A stretch of DNA of 64,000 nt from Zavarzinella sp. (GTDB taxonomy: Bacteria; Planctomycetota; Planctomycetia; Gemmatales; Gemmataceae), in contig JAWKTI010000002.1 of assembly GCA_041399155.1 (NCBI GenBank), forward strand, positions 868,001-932,000, read 5' to 3'. Positions 1 through 9,081 of the stretch are shown piece after piece. How positions within the stretch are numbered: position 1 is the stretch's first letter; every line of letters starts with the position of its first letter. Made by a program: the position numbers and the translations under genes. The notes beneath the pieces were generated by a model, which saw nothing but the letters and a program-made list of their open reading frames with translations, was not told the origin of the DNA and did not search any database.

Positions 1-307
1 CCGCAGGCAGATTAATGGGAGATTTCTCATTTGTGTCTGGCGTTACAGGTGGGGGCATCGTTTCACCTGATAACCCAGTTCCTCCAATAGTGATTTTGTT
101 CAAGCCACCGATTGGTGGGACAAATACTTCGTGCACAGATTCAGAAATCGTCGTTTCTGAAGTGCTTTCTGGTAAAGGAGTTACGACAGAGGATTCCCCA
201 CGTTCAATGTGCACCATAATGCACGCTGGCAGTGGTACCAGTGCGACACCCACCATTATCAGGCGAACAATACGTGAATATCGGATTTGGTGCACGAACA
301 ACCCCAT
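1..307 (-). CDS. putative lipoprotein, partial (C-terminus off the left edge)
   Basis: On the minus strand an open frame starts with ATG at 307 and runs off the window edge, giving about 102 residues. The N-terminus has basic residues, then a hydrophobic stretch ending in LPAC, which fits a lipoprotein signal peptide. A second in-frame ATG (the MVGVALV segment) could be the true start. The mature part is rich in Ser, Thr, Glu, Pro and Gly and looks like a flexible low-complexity stalk. An in-frame TAA lies just upstream of the ATG, so the frame is bounded on that side. A plus-strand frame at 15-356 overlaps it but has no comparable signal. No family recognised. Confidence 0.5.
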   Translation of the reverse strand, partial: MGLFVHQIRYSRIVRLIMVGVALVPLPACIMVHIERGESSVVTPLPESTSETTISESVHEVFVPPIGGLNKITIGGTGLSGETMPPPVTPDTNEKSPINLPA

Positions 308-738
308 GCCACTTGAGACTTTTCGTGCTTATCGGCATGTTTGGCAAAAAAGATGAACGAATAACTGATTTCTTCCGCAAAGTTTGCCCAAAATACCATC
401 AATGTGGGCATATTATGAGAGTAAATTCATTAATTTGAGCCCATGAATGATTGGGGTTATCGCTATTTTTCAAAAAAGTTCAAAAATTTTTCGTTTTCAT
501 AAGTTCATTTTATTTAGGTACTTACGTTGATTGATTTTCAATAGTTGGCCCATAGGTGTCAGAAAAATGTCCCAATTTTACATGTACGTGGATATATTAT
601 ATATGTGAATATAATTCCACTTTTGAACATTTCACCTGATGTGGGCATTTCGTGTACCACTTTCGCCAACATTCGTTGGAAGGATTTGTTAAGATGAATA
701 ACAAGTTGTTGCCTCTCACGATCCGCAAGGAGGAAGAA
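308..738. other. intergenic region between divergent genes
   Basis: About 430 bases of AT-rich DNA lie between the minus-strand lipoprotein gene and the plus-strand hydrolase gene. It should hold the promoters of both, but I found no convincing -35/-10 pair. In-frame ATG codons at 652 and 694 precede the hydrolase but have no good ribosome binding site. Confidence 0.5.
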
Positions 739-2793
739 TTGAAGACCACCTTTCCATTCCGCATGCACACTGCCTGGTCGTTCGTCTTCCTGGTAAATAT
801 TGTCGTTACGTTCACACCAAATGCTTGGGCCGATGTGATCATTCTCAAAGATGGTTACACGATTCACGGTAAGGCACTCAAAGAGAAGGCAACCATCCGC
901 GATCCGATTTCCGGTGATGCGTTTGTGACCGATAAAGCCGATGGCTTGACAATGATTGATGATGGGGCACGCTATGTGATTATTCCCCAACGGCAGCAAC
1001 TGGGCGATATTGGTGCCAACGACCGCTTTCAGGCAATGTCGACTTACACCTACCAGGGGAAGTTTTTCCCAGGCAACCTGCGTTTTCCAGGCAACGTCCA
1101 TTCGCCTGAAGTGGGAAGCTGGGATTACGCGAACTGGCGTCGCAACATTAAGTACATTGATGGGGATAAACCTGCGTTCTACCATTTGCTGAAGCAGCAG
1201 ATTACGCTGATTTCGCCACATTACATCTACATTAATTCGTGGTCGCACTTCATCCAAACTTCTTATTTGACAAAAGAATTTCCGATTGCCGATCTGCGGG
1301 GTCTGCTGCAAAATCACCCGGACCTGGTGGAAAAAGCTAATGAAGTCGTTCCCGCACGTCGCGAGCGTCTGTTCCGATTCTGGCTTCAGGCAGAATTGTA
1401 CGATGAAGCGGATGTTGAGCTCAAGAGATTGCAAAAGGATGCCCCACAGGAAGTCGAACTTATCCAGAAATTAACAGCAGAATTAAATGAAGCACGTTAC
1501 AAGAAGATTCTGGATGCCATTACGGTGGCCAACAAAGCCAATCGCCACGAGTGGGTGCAGCAGCAGTTAAAGCAATTGAACATTGCCACGTTGCCCGAAA
1601 ATTCCAGCATTAAAGTGGCCACCTGGAAAGCAGAATATGAGACGCTGGAAAAAAAACAGGCACGGATGTTGCATCAATTAAAGTTGTGGAGCAGCAAGCT
1701 GGATGGCGCCGATCCTACTTTTTTGAAGCCGGCGGTGGCAGCATTGCAAAATGAAATCCACCTAAGTGCGTTGACACGTCTGGATACTTTTTTAACTTTG
1801 GCAGAACAAGCGGAACGCGATGTCCAAAGTGGGCGAGAGCCAACTCAGACACCTGCAGAGTTGCTTTCTGCTGCAATTACTGGCTGGCACCTGGGCAAAA
1901 TTGGGGCAGAAGCAAACACTACCACAGCGAACAAAGTGTGGAATACACGTTTGATGGCTCTGGAATATCTTGCAGGTGGTTCACCACGCGAACGACAGGT
2001 ACGGATGGAAAAGTATCTCGCTTCCGATCTGAAATTGCCTTACGACGAACTGGAAAAAGTAATTGAAGCGCTGCCTCCACCATTATCGCCTGAAATGATT
2101 ACCACAGAGCCCTCTTACCAGAATACAGGGCCATTAGTGAACGTGCCGGAGGGTGTGCGTTACTTTTTGAAATTGCCTAAAGAATATCACCCCAGCCGAC
2201 CGCACCCCTTGCTGGTGCTGCTGCCGGAAATCGGCCAGTTGCCGCACGACATGGTGCGTGAAATGGGGAATATGGCCTCCGACCATGGGTATATCCTGGT
2301 ATGCCCCATCTGGTATGAGAAAAACCAGCCGTTTTACATGCATTCTGTCATTGAACAAACTAAAGTAATGCAGTTCATTCGTAGCGTGCGACGCACCTAC
2401 CAGGTGGATGCAGACCGCACTGCGTTGTGGGGCTTTCGCAATGGTGCCAGTCTGGCAATGGACCTGGGTGCCTCCCACCCGGATATTTTTTCTGCCATTG
2501 TGGCCTACATTCCGAACCTGTTTACCGACTTTTACATTAACTCGGAATACTGGCTGAATTATCAGAACCTCCCACTGTATATCGTCAGTGGGCAACGTGC
2601 TGGTCATACCGTTCCAGGTATTCAAATGGCGATGTCGAAGTTTTCGTCTTCTGGTTTCCCCGCGATTACCAGCATTTATAAAGGACGGTCTTCTGAATTG
2701 TACAAAGAGGAAATACCGTTCATTATCGACTGGCTCGACCGGAAGAAACGCGTAGAGATACCCCAGCGGATTGCGCTAGTTTTGGATCGATGA
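739..2793 (+). CDS. secreted alpha/beta-hydrolase-like protein, main part (frameshifted)
   Basis: The start is taken as TTG at 739 because AAGGAGG ends 5 bases upstream and the frame then opens directly into a signal peptide ending NAWA. Earlier in-frame ATGs (652, 694) lack this. The product is about 684 residues: a signal peptide, a long helical, charged middle section, and a C-terminal region (roughly residues 480-680) with alpha/beta-hydrolase or esterase-like features: HPLLVLLPEIG, a long alternating core, and LWGFRNGASLAMDLG where a nucleophile elbow would sit. The elbow reads GFRNG rather than G-x-S-x-G, so catalysis is doubtful. The frame ends at TGA 2791-2793 and the natural C-terminus appears to continue in the overlapping frame at 2790-3245. 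Adding one T to the TTTT run at 2780-2783 would join them. Specific substrate unknown. Confidence 0.75.
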   Translation: MKTTFPFRMHTAWSFVFLVNIVVTFTPNAWADVIILKDGYTIHGKALKEKATIRDPISGDAFVTDKADGLTMIDDGARYVIIPQRQQLGDIGANDRFQAMSTYTYQGKFFPGNLRFPGNVHSPEVGSWDYANWRRNIKYIDGDKPAFYHLLKQQITLISPHYIYINSWSHFIQTSYLTKEFPIADLRGLLQNHPDLVEKANEVVPARRERLFRFWLQAELYDEADVELKRLQKDAPQEVELIQKLTAELNEARYKKILDAITVANKANRHEWVQQQLKQLNIATLPENSSIKVATWKAEYETLEKKQARMLHQLKLWSSKLDGADPTFLKPAVAALQNEIHLSALTRLDTFLTLAEQAERDVQSGREPTQTPAELLSAAITGWHLGKIGAEANTTTANKVWNTRLMALEYLAGGSPRERQVRMEKYLASDLKLPYDELEKVIEALPPPLSPEMITTEPSYQNTGPLVNVPEGVRYFLKLPKEYHPSRPHPLLVLLPEIGQLPHDMVREMGNMASDHGYILVCPIWYEKNQPFYMHSVIEQTKVMQFIRSVRRTYQVDADRTALWGFRNGASLAMDLGASHPDIFSAIVAYIPNLFTDFYINSEYWLNYQNLPLYIVSGQRAGHTVPGIQMAMSKFSSSGFPAITSIYKGRSSELYKEEIPFIIDWLDRKKRVEIPQRIALVLDR

Positions 2794-3245
2794 CAGTAGG
2801 GTTCCGCACCGTGCGTCCAACTGATGAACGCTTTTACTGGTTAAGTGCCAGCCAGCACAAGAAAGGCTTTGAACTGGATTACTCGCAGATTATTCGAAAC
2901 AGCCCACTTTATTCGGATCAACTGCCGATCATGTTGCCAGACTACCAGCTATTACTGAAAACGTCTCAGAATCGGCCAAAGAATCGGTCTTACCCAGCAA
3001 AACTGGCAGCAAGTATTACCGAAGGCAGCATGATTACCGCAAGAGTCCTGGGAGTGGAAGATCTGTCGATCAGCTTTTACCGTGGGATGCTTGACTACTC
3101 GCAGGAAGTTCGAATTAAAATTAATGGACAACCTACCACTAAGCATCTGGTGAAGCCCGATCCCGCTGCATTGTTGGAAGACCTTTACGAACGTATGGAT
3201 CGCCAACGTCCTTATTTCAACAAGTTAACTTTTGAAGTGAAATAA
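2790..3245 (+). CDS. C-terminal part of the hydrolase-like protein (other side of frameshift)
   Basis: This 151-residue frame overlaps the end of the previous gene by ATGA at 2790. It starts MTVGFRTVRPTDERFYWLSA, which has no signal peptide and reads like an internal segment. Its regular strand pattern suggests a beta-rich C-terminal domain of the upstream hydrolase. Two readings are possible: a single-base deletion in a T run broke one gene, or this is a separate, translationally coupled gene using the ATGA overlap. I favour the first because several other genes here are broken at homopolymers. Confidence 0.6.
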   Translation: MTVGFRTVRPTDERFYWLSASQHKKGFELDYSQIIRNSPLYSDQLPIMLPDYQLLLKTSQNRPKNRSYPAKLAASITEGSMITARVLGVEDLSISFYRGMLDYSQEVRIKINGQPTTKHLVKPDPAALLEDLYERMDRQRPYFNKLTFEVK

Positions 3246-3448
3246 CCGTTGCACGAAACCCGTAATTTGGGTAAATTACGCAACACTCTCTCGCAAAATG
3301 GTTATTTCCTCAGAATCGTCTTAGGGATACAGATTTACTGTAGTCATTGAGCTATTAATGAAAAAAGATGAAATTATTCCCATTTTCATCTTATTTTAAC
3401 CCTTATTCGGTTTTAATGAGTTTTTAGAGACACCAGAGGAGAATATCA

Positions 3449-3844
3449 ATGATCCTGACCAAACGTTCATTTGTTGATCACCCCACTAAAGCGGTACGTG
3501 GGGCATTTACCTTGCTGGAAGTGCTGGTCGTGGTGACCATCATCATGATTCTGGCATCGTTTGCCACGGTGGCAACGTTCAAGGTGCTGGAAGATAACAA
3601 ATACACCACCGCGAATGTGCAGTCAGAAACTTGGGCAAAGGCTGTTTCTCAGTTTATCGTGAAAAACCAGGCCAATCCAGACAACCTAGAACAAGTGGCC
3701 ACCTACATCAGTGGCGATGAACGTTCCTTGGTGAACCCCTGGAACAACCCCTACACCATGACGATTGAAGATACCGAAGAAGGGCCAGTAATTTACATCA
3801 GTTCCGATTCACCAAAAGGTCCTATTCAGGTGATGAGAAGATAA
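3449..3844 (+). CDS. gspG: type II secretion major pseudopilin, GspG-like
   Basis: This 131-residue prepilin-like protein has a short basic leader, then a processing site followed by FTLLEVLVV and a hydrophobic helix, with the conserved Glu at mature position 5. The residue before the cleavage point is Ala (RGA/FTLLE) rather than the usual Gly. The globular part is short and ends in a Pro/Gly-rich segment with NPWNNPYT, as in GspG. A GAGGAG ribosome binding site lies upstream. It is the first of at least seven co-directional genes that together encode a pseudopilus and its inner-membrane assembly proteins. GspG is expected to form the pseudopilus shaft after cleavage by a prepilin peptidase, which is not in this window. 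Confidence 0.8.
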   Translation: MILTKRSFVDHPTKAVRGAFTLLEVLVVVTIIMILASFATVATFKVLEDNKYTTANVQSETWAKAVSQFIVKNQANPDNLEQVATYISGDERSLVNPWNNPYTMTIEDTEEGPVIYISSDSPKGPIQVMRR

Positions 3845-3859
3845 GCCGGTAACAGAATA

Positions 3860-4438
3860 ATGCTGATTTCACGCACCATTACTCCCGAAAATCAACTGCG
3901 TTCCGGCTTTACCGTGCTGGAATTGCTTGCAGTAATGGCGTTAATTCTCATTCTGGGTGCGGTGGCGATCCCCACGTTGGATGCGTTGTATGGTGATGTG
4001 CCACAAAAGGCAGCAGCAGACAAATTGCGTGAAATGTTCGCCGAGGCACGAAGTCGTGCCATTGAAGATGGCCGAGTCTACCGTCTGGGGATCAAGCTGG
4101 ATCAGGGTGATTACCGTATCGCACCTGATAACGAGATGTACTGGTTAGGCGGGGATGAAGGTGCTTCCGATGATACGGGAGTCCCACCGTTAATTCGTGA
4201 AGGGGTGCTGGAAAAAGGGATTACATTCTCCGTCAGCGGGATGAACAGTGCTGAAACTGAATGGTTTCCGGTAGTACTGTTTAATCCGGATGGTTCCTGT
4301 TCTGATGATCGTGAAATCATGTTGATGGCCAAAAAAGCCGCACCGGTCGTGCTGCAGATACGTGCCTTAACCGGAGTCATTCAGGTTGTTGATACCAGGC
4401 AGCAGCTACAGCAAAGTGGTACGGGAGCAATTCCATAA
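3860..4438 (+). CDS. minor pseudopilin, GspH-like
   Basis: The 192-residue product has a leader ending RSG followed by FTVLELLAVMALILILGAVA, a classic prepilin N-terminus with Gly before the cut and Glu at position 5. Past the helix comes a region typical of GspH/FimT-like minor pseudopilins: AAADKLREMFAEARSRAIEDGR followed by beta strands. It begins 15 bases after gspG and its last base is shared with the next ATG, so it is probably translated with its neighbours. Role inferred: a minor pseudopilin at or near the tip of the pseudopilus. Confidence 0.75.
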   Translation: MLISRTITPENQLRSGFTVLELLAVMALILILGAVAIPTLDALYGDVPQKAAADKLREMFAEARSRAIEDGRVYRLGIKLDQGDYRIAPDNEMYWLGGDEGASDDTGVPPLIREGVLEKGITFSVSGMNSAETEWFPVVLFNPDGSCSDDREIMLMAKKAAPVVLQIRALTGVIQVVDTRQQLQQSGTGAIP

Positions 4439-4896
4439 TGCGTCTGCACCACCCCCAGCAACGGGAAGCTTTTTCGCTGATCGAAGTGATCGTGGCTACC
4501 GCAATCTTTTTGTTGTCACTGGTCGCAATCAGTAGTCTGGTGGATTTCGGCACCGACCGTGCCGTTGAAGTGCGTGCTCAAAGCCTTGGCACCCGCCTGT
4601 GTCAGAGCAAACTGAACGAGTTTGCTGCCGGCGTGGAATTGCTGGAAAATGCCGCCTCCGGTGGCAGCTTTGAAGAAGAGCCGAACTGGAGCTGGGAAGC
4701 CGAAGTGGTTCAGGAAGGTGCCCCGAATCTCTATCGCGTGACCATCATCGTCACTGGGGTCTCGCCAGAGATACCCACTGGTCAGATGGAAGTGCAGATG
4801 ACCCGCTTTATATATGATCCGGCAATGAAAGGCCGCCTCAGTGGGAATTCAACAACAGATGAATCGACCACATCTGGTAGTACTTCAGGGAGTTGA
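4438..4896 (+). CDS. minor pseudopilin, GspI-like
   Basis: A 152-residue prepilin-like protein. The leader ends REA and is followed by FSLIEVIVATAIFLLSLVA, with Ala at the cleavage position and Glu at position 5. After the helix, RLCQSKLNEF matches the place where GspI proteins carry their A-x-x-L-x-x-x-K-L-x-E-type segment. The C-terminus is a Ser/Thr-rich tail. It overlaps the previous gene by one base and the next by one base (TGATG), a tight operon arrangement. GspI normally forms the tip complex with GspJ and GspK. Confidence 0.72.
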   Translation: MRLHHPQQREAFSLIEVIVATAIFLLSLVAISSLVDFGTDRAVEVRAQSLGTRLCQSKLNEFAAGVELLENAASGGSFEEEPNWSWEAEVVQEGAPNLYRVTIIVTGVSPEIPTGQMEVQMTRFIYDPAMKGRLSGNSTTDESTTSGSTSGS

Positions 4897-5693
4897 TGAT
4901 GTTACTGCACCGCCAAACCCGAAGTGCCTACACCTTACTCGAAGTAATCGTGGCGAGTGCCCTGGCGCTAATTCTGATGGGCGCCTTGTATGTGGCTCTG
5001 GATGTGCAGTTACGTCTGGCAAACGCGGGCCGGGATGCACTTGATGAAGCAATTCTTACTCGGGCGTTAGTGCAGCGGATCGAAAACGATCTGAATGCCG
5101 CTCTGACACCTGTTGCACCACCCAAAGAAAGCGAAGAAGACCCACTGGCAGGGATATTGCTTGATGAAACAATTCCGGTGATCGCAGGCGTGGTGGGAAG
5201 TGTTGATACTCTGGTGATCTACGTTGCCAAACCCACGACGGGGCGTGTCACGGTCAACTATTCTGTCGAAAATGCGGAAAATATGGCCGACATTCGCAGA
5301 ATTGTATACTGGATGGCACCCACGGGCTTGGCCAGACAGGAAGTCCCCTGGGTAACTTCAGAAGTATATTCCTCTTCCACCGAACCAGTAATTCTGGATG
5401 ACCGTGGAGAAGATGCCTATGTGATTGCCCAGGAAGTGACTGAAATCAGCTTTGAATACTTTGATGGCTCTGCCTGGACCGATTACTGGGACGGTGCGGT
5501 GCTGGATGAAGATGGCTTGACACCGATCGGCCCACCAGCAGCGATTCGTATTCGTATGTTTGTGTTGGTAGCAGGCCCACAGATTGGGCAGAAAATTGAA
5601 AAAGAAGTGGTCCATGTGGTCGCACTGAGCACTGCACCCGGACCTTCAGCCAGTGCCCTGGATCCATTGGGTATGGAAGAAGCAGTTCCTTAA
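4896..5693 (+). CDS. minor pseudopilin, GspJ-like
   Basis: The start is ATG 4896, overlapping the previous stop by one base; an ATG at 4899 is also possible. The product is about 265 residues. The leader ends RSA, followed by YTLLEVIVASALALILMGAL, with Glu at position 5 and Ala at the cleavage position. The region after the helix (ILTRALVQRIENDLNAAL) and a C-terminal beta-rich domain resemble GspJ. Its place between GspI-like and GspK-like genes supports the call, because I, J and K make the pseudopilus tip in known type II systems. Confidence 0.75.
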   Translation: MMLLHRQTRSAYTLLEVIVASALALILMGALYVALDVQLRLANAGRDALDEAILTRALVQRIENDLNAALTPVAPPKESEEDPLAGILLDETIPVIAGVVGSVDTLVIYVAKPTTGRVTVNYSVENAENMADIRRIVYWMAPTGLARQEVPWVTSEVYSSSTEPVILDDRGEDAYVIAQEVTEISFEYFDGSAWTDYWDGAVLDEDGLTPIGPPAAIRIRMFVLVAGPQIGQKIEKEVVHVVALSTAPGPSASALDPLGMEEAVP

Positions 5694-5707
5694 TTTGTGA
5701 AGTTGTG

Positions 5708-7294
5708 ATGTTGTTACAGAGAGACCCCCATGACCGGAATGCTCCCAGACACGGCTATGTGTTATTAGCGGTGCTGTCCGTGATTGTGGTGCTGACCTTG
5801 GCAGCTTTTCAATACAGCGACCTGATGCAGGCAGAAAGCGTTGCAGCAGATCGTCTGCGAAAAGCCACCGAAGCGAAGGCATATGCCGATTCCGGCATCC
5901 ATTATGCAATGGCATTTTTGTCCGATCGGGATTCGTTCTTAAATACTTTGGGATCTAATCCTTACGATAACCCCACATTTTTTGAGGCGATCACTCTGAC
6001 CGAAGGCCCATCCCCACGTGGGACGGGGATGTTTTCTCTGTACACACCGGATTACTCTGCCGATGCCAGCACTGGTGGGCAGCTACCAATGCGCTTTGGC
6101 GTGACTGACGAAGCCAGCAAGATCAATATCAACGCTTTATTTGACCTAGATTCCACAGGAAGACTGCTTCACGACACACTGATGAAGTTACCTGGGATGA
6201 CCGATGAAATTGCCTACTCGATTGTGGATTGGCTGGACCCAGACGACCTGGAACAACCAGGTGGGGCAGAACGGCCGCATTATACAGGACTGGAACCTCC
6301 ATATTCGCCAAAGAATGGCCCACTGTCGACATTAGAAGAGCTGTTATTTGTAAAGGGAGTGACGAAAGATCTATTGTTTGGGACCGATCTCAATCGGAAC
6401 GGCCGCACCGATGCTGGAGAAGATGGTGCAAACGGTTTCAGCCCAGGTTGGGCGGCTTACCTGACAGTTTACAGTAGAGAAAAGAATGTCGATAACGAAG
6501 GGAACGCACGCATCAACATTAATGGCAACGATCTTGCAACACTGCAAACCGATTTGATTGAAGCAGTGGGTGAGGATGTTGCCACGCACATTCTGGCGTA
6601 TCGACTCTATGGTGCGAACCCACCCCAGCAAAGCGGAAAAGGCCAAAGTATTACGCAAACTCAGGCAAACTACATGGCCATCAAGTTGATCGTTGATAAA
6701 GCAATTGCCGATCAGCAGCAGGGACGCAACAGAATCTCCTCGTTGTTCGCACTATATCAAGGTGGGATTTATGTTCCTTATGCAGGCGCTGACCAGAATG
6801 GTCGACCAGTGAATATCACCTTTTACAAGGAATCTTTCCTGGCTGATCCAGGTTACGCAGCCGAGATACTGCCATTAATGCTGGACAAGCTGACGACACA
6901 GAATGCGACTGATCTGCCTGCCCGGATTAATGTGAACACTGCCCCACGCGAAGTGCTGCTGGCATTACCAAGCATTACTGAAGAAGATGTCGACGCGATC
7001 CTGTCGGTGCGACCAGTTTTCTCCGGTGGGGAATCAGTAAGCGTTGATTACGATACTCCCGCCTGGTTGATTACACAGGCCAGCCTGCCCCCTCAGGTGG
7101 TACAGGCAATGGATCGTTATATTACCGCACGTTCCAGTGTTTTTCGCCTGCAATCGATCGGCTATTTTGCAGAAGGTGGTCCCATTGCCCGCGTGGAAGC
7201 AGTAATTGATACAAACAACGGTTTACCAAGAATTCTGTATTATCGGGATTTAACCGAAATGAGCCGTAGTCTGGATCCAAGGATTGTTCCATAA
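5708..7294 (+). CDS. type II secretion pseudopilin, GspK-like
   Basis: The product is about 528 residues from ATG 5708 (GTG 5705 is an alternative). The leader ends RHG, followed by YVLLAVLSVIVVLTLAAF. It lacks Glu at mature position 5, the known hallmark of GspK among pseudopilins. It then has EAKAYADSGIHYAMAFL and a large globular region with helix-hairpin-helix-like segments (GMTDEIAYSIVDWLDPDD and LPSITEEDVDAILSV) and RINVNTAP, all typical of the GspK family. It is much longer than the usual 320 or so residues, as seen in other planctomycete GspK-like proteins. It likely caps the pseudopilus. Confidence 0.8.
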   Translation: MLLQRDPHDRNAPRHGYVLLAVLSVIVVLTLAAFQYSDLMQAESVAADRLRKATEAKAYADSGIHYAMAFLSDRDSFLNTLGSNPYDNPTFFEAITLTEGPSPRGTGMFSLYTPDYSADASTGGQLPMRFGVTDEASKININALFDLDSTGRLLHDTLMKLPGMTDEIAYSIVDWLDPDDLEQPGGAERPHYTGLEPPYSPKNGPLSTLEELLFVKGVTKDLLFGTDLNRNGRTDAGEDGANGFSPGWAAYLTVYSREKNVDNEGNARININGNDLATLQTDLIEAVGEDVATHILAYRLYGANPPQQSGKGQSITQTQANYMAIKLIVDKAIADQQQGRNRISSLFALYQGGIYVPYAGADQNGRPVNITFYKESFLADPGYAAEILPLMLDKLTTQNATDLPARINVNTAPREVLLALPSITEEDVDAILSVRPVFSGGESVSVDYDTPAWLITQASLPPQVVQAMDRYITARSSVFRLQSIGYFAEGGPIARVEAVIDTNNGLPRILYYRDLTEMSRSLDPRIVP

Positions 7295-7392
7295 GTTGAA
7301 TGTATCAATCAGGACGATTGTGGGTCGTGTTTCATGATTCATTCATGAAGTGGTCTGAAAATAGAATGTAAGCCCAATCCTGGGAGGTTTGT

Positions 7393-9081
7393 GTGTCCAG
7401 ATTCATCATCCTCGATATCGATCAGCAGCATGTGCACGTGGTCAGCGGGCAGGCAAAGGGTAAAATGGCCTCGGCCAACATTGCCATTACTGCAACCTTT
7501 TCCAGCACGGATGACACCACCTACCAACTTGGGAAGCAGTTGCGGGAGATTCTGAAGACCCACCGCATTGCTGCTGCACCAGTGATCGTCGTGGTGGGCC
7601 GCGATAAAGTGGTTGTCAAGGATTTGAAAATCCCTCCGGCAGAAGCCCACGATGAACCGAATCTGGTCAAGTTTCAGGCCACACGGGAATTGAATGAAGC
7701 ACCCGATTCCGTGATCCTGGATTATACCACCCAGACCAGGCTCGATGCAGATGGACAGCGAAAGGTGCTGGTCAGTGTCTTGCGGAAAGATTCGCTGAAA
7801 TACTGGAAGGCGATCTGCGCTGCTGCCGGGCTGGAACTCGCAGGGATTACCTTGCGACCCTATGCATTGCAGGCTGCGGCTAGCCATGCGATTGCTACCG
7901 GAGAAATCACCGCACCGGAAAACAAGTTTGCTTCCCACGCGGTCATTGCACGTGGGGAAAGCTGGGGCGAACTGATCATCTGTCGCGACGGTGAGGTCGT
8001 TTTCACCAGATTACTGCCAGCACTGGCGTTACAATCGGAAAATGGACTACTGGGTGAGATCCGGCGTAACGTTGCTGTCTATAACGCATCGGCACGGCAA
8101 CAACCCGTTGAAGCGATCTATGTTGCCGAAGCCTCAGGCAGTATTGCTTCGTGGGGTGGTCGACTCGCGAGTGGATTGGATATTCCGGTCCAGGTCTTTA
8201 ATCCATTGGCGAATGTCCCCAATGACATTGTCCCACAGGAATATGGCCGGTTTGCTGGGCTGGTGGGTGGTCTGGCACTTCGGGCTGCCAGCTCAAAGTT
8301 GCCGATTAACTTTGTTACCCCACGCAAAGCCACTGTAAAAAAAGATCCTTCCCAGATCAAATTGAAGTATCTGGCTTTTGCAATCATCGGATTCGTTTTT
8401 CTGGCACTGGTGGGTGGTGCGATTTATGCCAGCACGCTGAAATCAGAAGTAGAGCGATTGCAAAAGAAGGTTGCTGGCCTAGACGAGGACTTGAAGAAAC
8501 TGGAACTGGACAAGAAAAAACTGGATATTCTGAAGGATTGGAGCAGTAGCCGAGTCTGTTGGCTGGATGAACTTTACGATATGACCGCGCGGTTGCCCGA
8601 TCCAAAGCAGGGTTACCTGGACACGATAACCTTTGCTACCCGCGCACCTGAGAAAAACGCCAAAGTGCGTTACACTGGCACCGTAGACATGAAGATCTAC
8701 AGCACCTCGGAAAAAGGGCTGACTACGCTGAGCTCCAGCCTGCGTGGTGATGTGAATGCACGTTACCGCAATGTGATTATTCAATCTGCCAGCCGGGGTG
8801 TTGCCCGGGGCAACCGGGGAGTCATGCAGACATTAAAAATGGATGTCAAGGCGATCCCGCAGGACAAGTTTAGTGCAGTAATCAACGCAAGTGTGCCTGA
8901 AAAACCAGGCGCCACCCCACCGAAAACGGATACTCAGGGAACTCGCGGGCGGTTTTCCAGTCGCACTCCGGGTGGGGAAAGTCGACCCGCTGGTTCGGGA
9001 ACCGTCCCAGCTGGTACCACGCAACCAGCAGAAAAGAAAGACGATAATGCCAATGTTGCCCCATCGGGAGAACAACGCTAA
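7393..9081 (+). CDS. GspL/PilM-PilN-like inner-membrane assembly protein
   Basis: GTG 7393 is chosen as start because GGGAGG lies 5 bases upstream. The 562-residue protein begins with an actin-like, PilM/GspL-type cytoplasmic domain (residues 1 to about 310, starting SRFIILDIDQQHVHVV), then one membrane helix (about 325-347), then a coiled coil (SEVERLQKKVAGLDEDLKKL) and a periplasmic PilN/GspL-like fold. The C-terminal 60 or so residues are Pro/Thr/Gly-rich and probably disordered. In type II systems GspL links the ATPase to the pseudopilus. Its stop overlaps the next start (TAATG). Confidence 0.75.
   Translation: MSRFIILDIDQQHVHVVSGQAKGKMASANIAITATFSSTDDTTYQLGKQLREILKTHRIAAAPVIVVVGRDKVVVKDLKIPPAEAHDEPNLVKFQATRELNEAPDSVILDYTTQTRLDADGQRKVLVSVLRKDSLKYWKAICAAAGLELAGITLRPYALQAAASHAIATGEITAPENKFASHAVIARGESWGELIICRDGEVVFTRLLPALALQSENGLLGEIRRNVAVYNASARQQPVEAIYVAEASGSIASWGGRLASGLDIPVQVFNPLANVPNDIVPQEYGRFAGLVGGLALRAASSKLPINFVTPRKATVKKDPSQIKLKYLAFAIIGFVFLALVGGAIYASTLKSEVERLQKKVAGLDEDLKKLELDKKKLDILKDWSSSRVCWLDELYDMTARLPDPKQGYLDTITFATRAPEKNAKVRYTGTVDMKIYSTSEKGLTTLSSSLRGDVNARYRNVIIQSASRGVARGNRGVMQTLKMDVKAIPQDKFSAVINASVPEKPGATPPKTDTQGTRGRFSSRTPGGESRPAGSGTVPAGTTQPAEKKDDNANVAPSGEQR

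Noticed and set aside
15..356. Plus-strand open frame of 113 codons at the left edge
   Set aside because: It is antisense to a minus-strand frame with a good lipoprotein signal and a bounded start; its composition is not protein-like.
559..1434. Minus-strand open frame of 291 codons
   Set aside because: Antisense to the hydrolase-like gene, with no ribosome binding site or recognisable motif.
2791..2793. TGA at the end of the hydrolase main frame as a second selenocysteine codon
   Set aside because: A TAG follows after only one more codon in the same frame, and the homologous continuation is in another frame.
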